A DNA stretch of 63,388 nucleotides from an uncultured Elusimicrobia bacterium (GTDB lineage Bacteria; Elusimicrobiota; Elusimicrobia; Elusimicrobiales; UBA9959). The notes beneath the pieces were generated by a model. The model ran no database searches. It saw only the letters and a list, made by a program, of their open reading frames with translations, and was not told where the DNA came from. Location of the stretch: contig CAIPTO010000144.1 of the NCBI GenBank assembly GCA_903867985.1, positions 1 through 63,388 of the forward strand. The letters are read 5' to 3'. Below, in pieces: positions 47,203-56,020 of the stretch. Within the stretch, counting starts at the first letter, position 1; each line of letters opens with the position of its first letter. The position numbers were made by a program, and so were the translations under genes.

Positions 47203-48273
47203 TCAGCCGCAGGAATTATACCCGGGATCGCGCAGTGCTTCCTTAAACCCGGCATCGTTCATCGGGCATTTGTTCCCGGGCGCCAGCTTGAACAACTCAT
47301 GGGAATACATCCGGCTTATGATCGCGCCCAATTTTTCTTTCCGGATATTCCCGAAATAAAAAGGCACGGTATAACAGAACTGCACGTCCCCGTACGGGGA
47401 CAGATAGACCGTTTTTTTAAGCTTGGCTTCGCAGACTTTCGCGCCGCCGGATATTCCGTACAGGATACTTTCGCTGTACACAAAATAATTGTCGATAAGG
47501 GAATGCACCCTTTTCAGGTCAAAAGCGGATATTGGGGGCCGGCGGCCCTTCAAACGTCCGCAGTCTATGGGCAGCAACAGGCGCACGCCGGAAGCGCCGA
47601 CCCTTCTGGAACAAAGAATGATATTTTCAAGAATATTCCCGTTCAGCACCCGATTGTCGACATATACGGAGAACAGGCAGGGGACTCCGGCGGCTTTGCA
47701 GTCCCGCGCCACGGCTTCTATCTTCCGGTAAACGGCCGCCGCGTCCAACGGATCGTTCTCTCCGCATGAATCCTTTGTCTGCGTATTCACACTGACTGCG
47801 GTGATCCCGGCCGATTTCAGCCGTTTTAACGAATCCGGAGTCAGGAGTTCCCCGTTGGTGTCCAGAAAAACAAACAGATCCCTGGAGGAGGCGTGGCACA
47901 CCAGTTCCATTATGTCGTCCCTCAATAGCGGCTCGCCGCCAAAAAAATTCACTTTGGATATTTTAAGAGCGGCTGCTTGATCTATCGCGTCCTTTACTTC
48001 TCCCGTGCCCAGAACTGGGCCGTCGGAGGGATACTCGCCTACGGAACAGTAATGGCAATGATACTGGCATTTATATGTAACGCCCATTATCAGGGCAGCC
48101 GGAGAATCCGGCCATAGTATAAGTTTTAGGAGGCTTTTTACGAGGCGCACTGAATTTTTCAACCAAGAGCCTTTGAAGGCTATCCGGCAAATGAAAAAGA
48201 ACTGTCCTATATTAAATGGCTTAAAATTCCTTGGCATCTTTTTGTCTAAAGTTTCACGACTTATCAGCGGCAT
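47203..48273 (-). CDS. Radical SAM/SPASM-like protein
   Basis: This 356-residue rSAM protein has Cys69-x3-Cys73-x2-Cys76 (CQYHCHYC), VNFFGGEPLLRDDIMEL and the substrate-side strand VSVNTQTKDSCGEND. The C-terminus VYLSPYGDVQFCYTVPFYFGNI and NKCPMNDAGF again look like a SPASM-type cluster. It is paralogous to the 46158 protein, with which it is adjacent. It begins 9 bp after the stop of the B12-rSAM gene at 48283. The pair could act as partners. Confidence 0.85.
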   Translation of the reverse strand: MPLISRETLDKKMPRNFKPFNIGQFFFICRIAFKGSWLKNSVRLVKSLLKLILWPDSPAALIMGVTYKCQYHCHYCSVGEYPSDGPVLGTGEVKDAIDQAAALKISKVNFFGGEPLLRDDIMELVCHASSRDLFVFLDTNGELLTPDSLKRLKSAGITAVSVNTQTKDSCGENDPLDAAAVYRKIEAVARDCKAAGVPCLFSVYVDNRVLNGNILENIILCSRRVGASGVRLLLPIDCGRLKGRRPPISAFDLKRVHSLIDNYFVYSESILYGISGGAKVCEAKLKKTVYLSPYGDVQFCYTVPFYFGNIRKEKLGAIISRMYSHELFKLAPGNKCPMNDAGFKEALRDPGYNSCG

Positions 48274-48282
48274 CCTGAATCA

Positions 48283-49713
48283 TCAACTCCAACTCATCTT
48301 TGGGAAAACATATTCCAAGCAACGTTTTAAGACCGCGGGGATATGTATCAGGATATATCTCCTATCCGGCAACCCCTTCCAGATACGCCACATTTGCGCC
48401 GGCCGCAGGTAAAATCCGATATACGCCTTCGCCCGAAGCTTTCTCAACTCGGCGTCAGTTAGTGCCGACATGTTAACAGAAAGCTTGAAATAGTGATGAA
48501 ACACGATGTTTTCCAGATTGGTCTTTGTGTTCTTAAGCAATGCGTACAATGGCGTATTCGGCCGCGGGGTCACGTAAAAAAAATGCACGAAGAGAAAAGG
48601 CATTTTTATGGCGAAGCTGACCGTCTTAAGGAGCTCCTCTTTTGTTTCTCCGGGGAAACCGAACATGAAAAAACCGCAGACTATGATACCCTGTCGCGCA
48701 GTAAAGCGGATGATCTCACGGGCTTTATCAAGATCAAGGTTCTTCCCTATACGCTTCTGCACGGCGGGCGACCCGGATTCTATGGCGTAGTAAATCAGAT
48801 GTGTTCCTGCCTCTTTAAGTTTAAGGACAAGTTCCTCGTCCATGCCGTCCACCCTGAGGGCGTTCGGAAACGAAAGTTTTATCTTTATACCGCGCTTCAC
48901 TATCTCGTCGCAGATTTTTTTTGCTCGGCCCAGGTCAAAATTAAAAATATCATCCAGGATCTCTATCTCTCCGATAGCGTATCTTTCCACCAGTAATTCT
49001 ATTTCTCTGAGAACGTTTTCAGCGCTCCTCAGCCTTATCCTCTTACCGAAAATATTGTGGCAGTAGATACATCCGAAAGGGCAGCCGCGTGAGGTGGACA
49101 TGGGCATCAACCTGTGCGACGCCGGCAGCGGATTTTGAGAATGCCGGGTAGTAAAATTGAGATATTCTTCCATATCCACCAAATCCCAGGCGGGGAAGGG
49201 TATGGAGTCGATATCCTCTATCATCTTCCGACGCGGATTAACTTTAATCCCTGTGCCGGTTTTAATGGCCAGGCCGTCTATCCCGGACACATCCCTGCCG
49301 CTCTCCAGGGCGCCGACGAGTTCGCATATGGTACGCTCACCTTCCCCTGTCACGACAAAGTCTATATTTGGATCTTCAATGAGACTTTCAGGGCTTGAGG
49401 TGGCATGAGCCCCGCCGACCACAACTTTACAGCGCGCGGCCGACGCTTTTATCAGCCCGGCAAGCCTATGGGTTTCAGCTGCTTCCGTGCATAAGCAGGA
49501 TATTCCCACGACATCGGGCGAAAAATTACTTATACGCGCAAGGATTTCCTGATGGTCCAAGTCATTAACCCTGGCGTCCACGATATTTATAAGGTTATAA
49601 CCCGCCTGCCTCAGGGCAGCGGCTATGTATAAAATGCCGAGAGGAACACTTCGCGCAATATATCCCCCGTCAGATTGCCCTTGCAGATTCGGATTTAGCA
49701 GCAATATCTTCAT
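48283..49713 (-). CDS. B12-binding domain radical SAM protein
   Basis: This 476-residue protein is the first gene of the minus-strand operon. The N-terminal cobalamin-binding-like domain has PLGILYIAAALRQAGYNLINIVDAR, VGGAHATSSP and VTGEGERT. The rSAM domain carries Cys211-x3-Cys215-x2-Cys218 (CPFGCIYC), EIEILDDIFNFDLGRAKKIC, YAIESGSPAVQKRIGKN and GFFMFGFPGETKEELL. It belongs to a different subgroup from 43097/44629 and is closely similar to the plus-strand protein at 50838, on the other side of the divergent deacetylase gene. Confidence 0.9.
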   Translation of the reverse strand: MKILLLNPNLQGQSDGGYIARSVPLGILYIAAALRQAGYNLINIVDARVNDLDHQEILARISNFSPDVVGISCLCTEAAETHRLAGLIKASAARCKVVVGGAHATSSPESLIEDPNIDFVVTGEGERTICELVGALESGRDVSGIDGLAIKTGTGIKVNPRRKMIEDIDSIPFPAWDLVDMEEYLNFTTRHSQNPLPASHRLMPMSTSRGCPFGCIYCHNIFGKRIRLRSAENVLREIELLVERYAIGEIEILDDIFNFDLGRAKKICDEIVKRGIKIKLSFPNALRVDGMDEELVLKLKEAGTHLIYYAIESGSPAVQKRIGKNLDLDKAREIIRFTARQGIIVCGFFMFGFPGETKEELLKTVSFAIKMPFLFVHFFYVTPRPNTPLYALLKNTKTNLENIVFHHYFKLSVNMSALTDAELRKLRAKAYIGFYLRPAQMWRIWKGLPDRRYILIHIPAVLKRCLEYVFPKMSWS

Positions 49714-49913
49714 AGTTCCAGAATTAATTTAACGGTGCGGAAATAACCGGGCCGATTCCCGACAAATCGGCATAAATATGCGTGGGTTTCGTCAGTCGGC
49801 GACATGAGAATTTTACTAGTTTTACCGGCGCTTGTCTATTGCGGAAATTACACATAATCGAACAGCACAGAGGGCAGATTTTTTGTTCCAAATATGTTTT
49901 ACTGGTATATCAA

Positions 49914-50756
49914 ATGATTAAAGACATTTCCTCCGTTGTCAACGCCCTCTCCATAGACGTGGAAGAATGGTTTGACACCGTGCTGTTCTCGGACGACGCG
50001 GCCTTTGGCGCCAGGCAAAGCGGCTTGCCCGCGGATGTTTCGAGAATACTGGCCATGTTGGACGGAATGGCCGTTAAAGCGACTTTCTTTATTCTGGGTT
50101 CTGTGGCGCGCAAATATCCCGATACGGTCAAATCGATAGCGGCGGCCGGGCATGAAGTTGCCAGCCACGGCGGAACCCACAAATCGGTGTTCAGGATGAG
50201 CACGGCTGAATTTAAAAAAGATCTCTCCGATTCAAGGACCGCGCTTGAAAAGCTGACAGGGAAAGCCCCGCTGGGCTACAGGGCTCCTACTTTTTCCATT
50301 TTAAAAAACGAATCCTTTTATCTCGCCGCCATCAGGGAAGCGGGCTATTCATATGATTCCAGCCTGTATCCTGTTTTTCTTTCCCGCAGGCGCAGGGCGC
50401 CCTACACCGATGCCAGCGGCCTCATGGAATTCCCTCCTTCAGTTTTTAGTTTTTCCGGAGTGAAGTTCCCGTTCCTGGGCGGCACTTTCCTTCGCCTTAT
50501 GCCCAAAAATTTTCTCGCTTCAAGGCTGGCAGGATTGAACTCCATGGGACTGCCCGGAATCCTTTATTGCCACTCCTGGGAATTCGGCGAAATAGCGCCG
50601 GCCGGAACCGGGCTAACGAAGGAACTTATACAATATTCCAACGTCGCAAGCGTGGCCAAAAAAGTAAACTATCTCGCGCGCTCATTTAAATTCTCCCCGG
50701 TGAGAGAAGTGCTGGGACTTTCCCGGTGCCCCAAGCCAAATATGGGCATATTGTAG
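49914..50756 (+). CDS. Polysaccharide deacetylase with DUF3473-like tail
   Basis: The start is placed at the ATG at 49914-49916 (about 280 residues), just before the diagnostic NALSIDVEEWFD. An upstream reading from 49782 adds 44 unlikely residues. The NodB domain shows the metal-binding Asp in SIDVEE, SHGGTHKSVFRMS with two histidines, and GYRAPTFSILKN. The tail MEFPPSVFSFSGVKFPFLGGTFLRLMP and YCHSWEFG match the DUF3473 module found with PEP-CTERM/exopolysaccharide loci. It de-N-acetylates a glycan of unknown identity. It is divergently oriented from the 49713 gene. Confidence 0.85.
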   Translation: MIKDISSVVNALSIDVEEWFDTVLFSDDAAFGARQSGLPADVSRILAMLDGMAVKATFFILGSVARKYPDTVKSIAAAGHEVASHGGTHKSVFRMSTAEFKKDLSDSRTALEKLTGKAPLGYRAPTFSILKNESFYLAAIREAGYSYDSSLYPVFLSRRRRAPYTDASGLMEFPPSVFSFSGVKFPFLGGTFLRLMPKNFLASRLAGLNSMGLPGILYCHSWEFGEIAPAGTGLTKELIQYSNVASVAKKVNYLARSFKFSPVREVLGLSRCPKPNMGIL

Positions 50757-50837
50757 TACAATGCCAATTATGGAGCTATCTGCAAACGACATGGTTCTGC
50801 AAACAGCCTGCCGACTCCCCGCATCGGTGCTGCAGCA

Positions 50838-52178
50838 ATGAGATTTTTGCTGATAAAAGCCTCTTGCCCCAAAAGATACAATCTTGCTTTCCCGCCGGTC
50901 GGTCTGCTATATCTTGCCGGCGCTCTTAAAAAAGCCGGCTATAGCGAAGTCAGGCTTCTTCATATGGATCTTTGCAAGAATCCCCACCAGGCCCTGGCCG
51001 AAGAACTCGCGACCTTCAGGCCGGACGTGGTGGGAATAAGCGCCATAACCGCGGAGGCTATTTCCTTGCATAAGATAGCCGCCCAAATTGCAACTTTTGT
51101 TCCTAAACCGTTCATTATAGCAGGAGGAGCATATCCCACATCCTGCCCCGATGAATGTCTGAACAGTGGAAATATCGATGCCGTAGTGCGTAATGAGGGA
51201 GAGGAAACCTTGGTCGAGCTAGTATCGGCTCTGGAAAAAGGTCGCGGACTGGAGAACATAAGGGGCGTGTCCTACATTGGGCAAGGAGTTCCTCGCCATA
51301 ATCCAAACAGGCCTTTTATAGAAGATTTAGACTCGCTTCCCATGCCCGATTGGAGCCTTACAGATTTTGACCGCGACAAAGCATTTTATCCTCAGTCTGG
51401 ATTACTCTACGTGCAAACCCATATGTCAATAATGACCTCCAGGGGGTGTCCATATCATTGCACTTTCTGCCACAATATGTTCGGGAAACATTTCCGCGCG
51501 CATTCCCCCGAGCGGGTGCTGTCGGAGCTGAAGACGCTGAGAGAGGCGTATGGGATAAGGGAGATAGAGATAATAGATGACATTTTCAACCTCGACAAAG
51601 AGCGCGCTGCTGAAATAATGAGAAGGATACGCGATGAATTGCCCGGCACAAAACTTTTTTTTGGAAATGGTTTAAGAGGTGATATTTTGACTCGCGAACT
51701 TATAGATCTTTTCGCGCAGGCCGGAGTAAAATCCGTATCAATAGCAGTTGAAACCGCGAGCCCGGATCTGCAAAAAAGAGTTCATAAGAATATTGATCTG
51801 CCGAAGCTTAGCGAAAACATCCACTATCTGGTGCATAAACGAATTTACACTAATGGTTTTTTTATGATGGGATTTCCGGATGAAACCCCGGCAGAACTGA
51901 TGGAAACCATAAAACTCATCTGGCGCCTGCCGATACACAATTTCATACTTTCCCCCTGTATGGTCTACCCGGGCGCGCGTCTCGCAAAAACTCTTCATAT
52001 GGATAAAAAAACGCCTTTACTTAATAATATGACCGCCCGCGCCTCCGTCACGGGCGGCGCCTTCTGCTCAACCCTGAACCCGCGCCTGCTGCCGCTTATA
52101 AAGATCGTCGCCATATTTGTGTTTTATTTCTGTTTCCCTGTCAGGGTTTACAGAATCCTGAGAGATATGCCATTTTAG
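50838..52178 (+). CDS. B12-binding domain radical SAM protein
   Basis: This 446-residue protein has an N-terminal cobalamin-binding-like domain (PPVGLLYLAGALKKAGYSEVRLLHMDL, AGGAYPTSCP, NEGEET). The rSAM site is Cys204-x3-Cys208-x2-Cys211 (CPYHCTFC). IREIEIIDDIFNLDKERAAEI and VSIAVETASPDLQKRVHKN mirror the 48283 protein, so the two are paralogues. GFFMMGFPDETPAEL is the conserved barrel strand. It leads a plus-strand group with the DegT-like and SPASM-like genes after a 61-bp gap. Confidence 0.9.
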   Translation: MRFLLIKASCPKRYNLAFPPVGLLYLAGALKKAGYSEVRLLHMDLCKNPHQALAEELATFRPDVVGISAITAEAISLHKIAAQIATFVPKPFIIAGGAYPTSCPDECLNSGNIDAVVRNEGEETLVELVSALEKGRGLENIRGVSYIGQGVPRHNPNRPFIEDLDSLPMPDWSLTDFDRDKAFYPQSGLLYVQTHMSIMTSRGCPYHCTFCHNMFGKHFRAHSPERVLSELKTLREAYGIREIEIIDDIFNLDKERAAEIMRRIRDELPGTKLFFGNGLRGDILTRELIDLFAQAGVKSVSIAVETASPDLQKRVHKNIDLPKLSENIHYLVHKRIYTNGFFMMGFPDETPAELMETIKLIWRLPIHNFILSPCMVYPGARLAKTLHMDKKTPLLNNMTARASVTGGAFCSTLNPRLLPLIKIVAIFVFYFCFPVRVYRILRDMPF

Positions 52179-52239
52179 AGATTTAAAATTGTTTCATTTC
52201 TGCTAATAAAAATTTCAGGAAACCATTTTTTACCCTTGA

Positions 52240-53292
52240 ATGAAAAATATTTTAATGAATAATATAATATTCAACCCCTACAGATTGGACGCCCTGCTGG
52301 CGGAGGAGGAAGCTGAGGAGGCCGCGCGGCTGCGGCGCGAAGGGCTGAAAAATTATCTGGCCGGCCTGGGTGAGGAGCTGGCCCGTCTGTGCGGCAGAAA
52401 GCGCTGCGTTTTCTCCTCCAGCGGAAGAGCCTCTCTGAAAGCCGGACTTTCCGCGCTCGGCGCCGGGCGCGGGAAAACCGTGGCGCTGAACAACCTTACC
52501 CACCATTCGCTGCTTAAAGCCGTAACGGGGAGCGGGGCGCGCCCCGTGCCCGTGGAAGCTTGCCTTAAGAACCTCAACCCCGACCGCCGCACCATACAAA
52601 AATCCGCGAAGAACGCCGACATTGTTCTGCTGGCCCATATGTTCGCCTCCTCCAGCAGCCCGGCGGCCGTTAAAGCCTCCTGCCGGGAGCGCGGCGTAAA
52701 AATACTGGAGGACGCCTCCCAGGCAATAGGCCTGAGGCACTCCGGCAAGCCGCTGGGGAGCTTTGGAGATATAAGCGTGCTATCCCTTTCCCCTTATAAA
52801 CCTGTTTCAAAGAGGGGGATAAAAGCCGGCGCGCTTCTTTTCGACGACGACGCGTACTCCCGCACCCTCGTCCGCCTCCCGCATCCCCCCGGTCTTGAAA
52901 TTGCGGCGCCCATGCTCCGCGTAAAATTGAAGCGCCTCCCCCTTATCCTCGAAGATTTGAAACGTTCGAACGCCGCCTTCAGAAAACGCCTTGCCGCAAT
53001 CCCCCAACTGCGCCTTCCGGACACCGGAATGGCCGCACAGGAGATACCATTATTCGTGGAAGAGGGCGCCGCGCCAGCGCTGGCGGCGTTCCTTGAGAAA
53101 GCGGGGTTCAGCCCCGAAAGGAAATATGCGCCTTTCCATGAGACCTTAGGCCTAGACGCCGACGCATTCCCGGTAAGCTCTCTTTACAGCGCGACAGCCC
53201 TACACCTGCCTGTTTATTGTAAAATGACGGAGAGCGAGATAAATTATGCCTGCACCGCCATCGAAAGATTCTTTAAAAACCGGCGCCCTTGA
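52240..53292 (+). CDS. DegT/DnrJ/EryC1-family PLP enzyme
   Basis: This 350-residue aspartate-aminotransferase-fold protein has LEDASQAIGLRHSGKPLGSFGDISVLSLSPYKPVS. This is the DegT pattern with the PLP-binding Asp158 and Lys187. Typical members transfer an amino group to keto-sugars in glycan or antibiotic pathways. It is shorter than most (about 370-400). Two in-frame ATGs (52240 and 52255) lie at the start and neither has a good Shine-Dalgarno. The 3' end overlaps the next rSAM gene by 47 nt. Confidence 0.8.
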   Translation: MKNILMNNIIFNPYRLDALLAEEEAEEAARLRREGLKNYLAGLGEELARLCGRKRCVFSSSGRASLKAGLSALGAGRGKTVALNNLTHHSLLKAVTGSGARPVPVEACLKNLNPDRRTIQKSAKNADIVLLAHMFASSSSPAAVKASCRERGVKILEDASQAIGLRHSGKPLGSFGDISVLSLSPYKPVSKRGIKAGALLFDDDAYSRTLVRLPHPPGLEIAAPMLRVKLKRLPLILEDLKRSNAAFRKRLAAIPQLRLPDTGMAAQEIPLFVEEGAAPALAAFLEKAGFSPERKYAPFHETLGLDADAFPVSSLYSATALHLPVYCKMTESEINYACTAIERFFKNRRP

Positions 53293-54280
53293 CCCGCACT
53301 ATATAGCGATAGATCTCACATATAGATGCGGCTTCGGCTGCCCTTTCTGCTTTGTGAAGAACAATGGATTAAGGTCAGAACGTAAGACAGAACTTTCATT
53401 GCGTCGGCTTAAAACTTTTGTGGATTCCCTTGGCGGGAAAAAACGCCATTTCTATCTTACCGGGGGCGAGCCGCTGTTTAGAAAGGACCTTCCCTCCCTG
53501 GTTACGCATATAAAGAAGGCGGGACACTCCGTGCTGATAACGACAAACGCCTGGCTGCTCGACCGCGCCAGGGCCGCTTCTCTGGCGAAAAGCGGGGCGG
53601 ATGAAATAGTCATATCACTGCACGGGCTGCCGCAGGCGCATGATGAAACCGTTTCGGCCTCGGGAGCCTTCTACCGCGCCGCCAAAGCGGTGAACCTGCT
53701 GCGCAGGGCCTCTAAAAATGGCAGGCCTTACGTAATCATCTGGTGCACCATAAATGCGGCCAATCACGCGCGCCTTCATGAACTATATCTGTGCCTGAAA
53801 AAACTCAAGCCCGACATAATTGCCTTCAACCACCTGGAATTTGTCAGCGCAAACGATATAACGAAGACCAACGCCATTCTGGAGAAGAAACTGAATATCA
53901 GGTCTTCCGAAAGCCTGCTCCGGGGCCTGGACAGCTCCGTGCTGCGTGGCCAGATTCTCAAGATAAAAGCAGAGTTGGACCCGACAGTCAAGTTCTACCC
54001 CGACCTGCCGCTCAAAGACGTAAAGAGGTGGTATTCCTGCGGGGCGTTAGAAAGAAAAACCAGTTTCTGCTCAGGACAGTGGAGCGCACTCTGGCTTTCT
54101 CCAGACGGCAACATACTTTCCTGCCAGCCGCTGGGCCTTAAACTTGGTTCAATCAAACACCGCAATTGGAAGGATGTTTATAACGGCCGAGCCTACGCCT
54201 CTTTCAGGAAGGTCCTGTTAAAGGCTGGCGGCTTTCTTCCCGTCTGCTCACGCTGCGGCCGCGTGCCGTACACGGGCTGA
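53246..54280 (+). CDS. Radical SAM/SPASM protein
   Basis: This 344-residue rSAM protein has Cys28-x3-Cys32-x2-Cys35 (CGFGCPFC), HFYLTGGEPLFRKDL and ISLHGLPQAHDETVSASGAF. The C-terminal SPASM segment is WYSCGALERK, FCSGQWSALWLSPDGNILSCQPLGLKLG and the closing CSRCGRVP. Such proteins usually modify peptides. The 47-nt overlap with the DegT-like gene suggests co-translation. It is followed by a short gap and the convergent U32 pair. Confidence 0.86.
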   Translation: MPAPPSKDSLKTGALDPHYIAIDLTYRCGFGCPFCFVKNNGLRSERKTELSLRRLKTFVDSLGGKKRHFYLTGGEPLFRKDLPSLVTHIKKAGHSVLITTNAWLLDRARAASLAKSGADEIVISLHGLPQAHDETVSASGAFYRAAKAVNLLRRASKNGRPYVIIWCTINAANHARLHELYLCLKKLKPDIIAFNHLEFVSANDITKTNAILEKKLNIRSSESLLRGLDSSVLRGQILKIKAELDPTVKFYPDLPLKDVKRWYSCGALERKTSFCSGQWSALWLSPDGNILSCQPLGLKLGSIKHRNWKDVYNGRAYASFRKVLLKAGGFLPVCSRCGRVPYTG

Positions 54281-54341
54281 TAATATATAAACGCTGTTTG
54301 CGTTGATGCGGAAGAGCGGCGTGACGCAGCGCGGCGACATT

Positions 54342-55028
54342 TTAACACGAAGGCTGGTAGACTATCCTGTCTATATTTTGGGTCTTAGCGGGTTTTCCCC
54401 CGCTCACAAAATAACCGCAGCCTATAAGATGCAGCGGCCGGGGAATAAGCCTGCTCGTCAGCTTTTTATCCGCTCCCAGGCAGGAATAGCGGCATTTTTC
54501 ATCCACCCAGCATTTTTCCCACGGACAAAACCTGGTTACCCCCATATAGGAATACGGTATATGGTATGTGCAGGAGACTCCCCCGAACCGCCCATACCGG
54601 GCGGCCAGGTCCGGAGAGTCGGCCTCTATCCGGGCTATCCCGTTCTCCGCCAGATACTTCGCTATAAAAGCATCGCCGGAAGACTTAAGTGCATCGCCAA
54701 GTATCCTGCCGAGCGAAATTTGCGCCTTGGAAGCGTATTTTCTACGGACCAGATCGATAAGTCCGAAATCATTGGCCACTATTTCCACTTTGTCGCCCCT
54801 GCCGGAATATTTTCGGATTATCGTCTCGATGTTCTTTAAGAGCCGGTCGCTCAGGAATGGCGTTGCCAGCACCACGGGCTTGTTAAATGCCTTTAAGGCC
54901 CGGCCGAATTCCGCCGGCCCGGGGAGAAGGTTTTGGCAGAATTCGCTGCCGAGGTAGATAAGATCGCTCTTTAAAACCGAATACTTATCAGATAAGCGTT
55001 TGCCGTTCAGGATTATGCCGGTCTGCAT
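54342..55028 (-). CDS. U32-family protein, UbiV-like
   Basis: The start is chosen at the ATG at 55026-55028 (about 228 residues); the reading to 55073 overlaps the space before the partner gene. The region resembles UbiV-type U32 proteins, with GIILNGKRLSDKYSVL, KPVVLATPFLSDRLL, VANDFGLIDLVRRKY and IEADSPDLAARY. Four cysteines in RFCPWEKCWVDEKCRYSC may bind an iron-sulfur cluster. It is 52 bp after the 55081 gene and forms a pair with it. U32 pairs are known in ubiquinone hydroxylation and tRNA modification; the function here is not known. Confidence 0.75.
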   Translation of the reverse strand: MQTGIILNGKRLSDKYSVLKSDLIYLGSEFCQNLLPGPAEFGRALKAFNKPVVLATPFLSDRLLKNIETIIRKYSGRGDKVEIVANDFGLIDLVRRKYASKAQISLGRILGDALKSSGDAFIAKYLAENGIARIEADSPDLAARYGRFGGVSCTYHIPYSYMGVTRFCPWEKCWVDEKCRYSCLGADKKLTSRLIPRPLHLIGCGYFVSGGKPAKTQNIDRIVYQPSC

Positions 55029-55080
55029 TATATTTAACCTTCGGTCGTGCCGTATCGGGAGAGATACACCCATCAGACGG

Positions 55081-55899
55081 TCAAAGTTTGCCGCTGCTGT
55101 AAACTTTTTTATACGCCTTCCTGAACTCTTTACGGGAAATGCGTCCCTCCAGAAGCCCCGTCAGGCGCCTGGCGTCCAGAACGAATCTCTTCAGCCCACT
55201 GAAGTCCAGCGTCCGCGGGATCTTCAAGTATTTTACTCCGGCTGCGTAGCCGTCATACATTATATCCGCCAGACTATCGGTGTCCGGGGCAGGCATAACA
55301 AAGCCGCCGCATTCGCTATTAAGCCGGAGTTTACACGGCTTATGATCCGGGTTCCAATCACAGAACTTGCATAATGGGTCCACATTTTGGCAGAAATGGC
55401 TGGGGTAATAAAACATCTCGGTCTCTATGCCGTATTTGTTCCTTATTATTTTCCCCGCAGCATCAGGGGGCAGATGATTAGGGAGAATGATCCTTTTAAT
55501 ATCGTATTTTCTAAAAAATTCAAGCGCCTTGGAGTTGAAGGCCAGGGCCAGACTGCTGAGTATATAACAGCTCTTTACGCCGTAATGCTGAAGATACTCG
55601 ATCACCGATATGTCCTTTATCACCAGTCCGCTGACTCCGTGATCCACCAGCCTTTTCACCTTTTCCGCCAGCTTCGCATATTTATCCGGGGCGCAGGATT
55701 CATTTATAAGCAGAAGTATTTTTTTACGCTTCTTCTTAGCCAGATCTATGACCGTAAAGAATTCCCTTTTATCCCGTATAGACAACGAGTCGCGTCTGTG
55801 GTTCGGGATGTCGGTCAGTCCGCAATAAACCTCGTCCGCCCCGTTGGAGAAAAGCCAAGCGGCCTCTTTTAAATTTTTTGCCCCAGCTACTATGTTCAT
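55081..55899 (-). CDS. U32-family protein, UbiU-like
   Basis: This 272-residue protein starts with IVAGAKNLKEAAWLFSNGADEVYCGL, the classic opening of the U32 peptidase/UbiU fold. It continues with ILLLINESCAPDKYAKLAEKVKRLVDHGVSGLVIKD and IKRIILPNH. Cysteines in FCQNVDPLCKFCDWNPDHKPCKL and the next Cys in SECGG could ligate an Fe-S cluster. The stop lies 52 bp before its partner. The divergent rSAM gene at 56021 is 121 bp away, so they may share a regulatory region. A peptidase role is only one possibility. Confidence 0.78.
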   Translation of the reverse strand: MNIVAGAKNLKEAAWLFSNGADEVYCGLTDIPNHRRDSLSIRDKREFFTVIDLAKKKRKKILLLINESCAPDKYAKLAEKVKRLVDHGVSGLVIKDISVIEYLQHYGVKSCYILSSLALAFNSKALEFFRKYDIKRIILPNHLPPDAAGKIIRNKYGIETEMFYYPSHFCQNVDPLCKFCDWNPDHKPCKLRLNSECGGFVMPAPDTDSLADIMYDGYAAGVKYLKIPRTLDFSGLKRFVLDARRLTGLLEGRISRKEFRKAYKKVYSSGKL

Positions 55900-56020
55900 A
55901 ACAAAAATCCGCCTCCGCTAAAGACTTTCCGCTCGATGTGAATATTATATAATTATTGAAAACGCGTTGCCCGGATCATCAAACCACCCTGGCCATAGCC
56001 GTTTTACAGACAACCTCATC

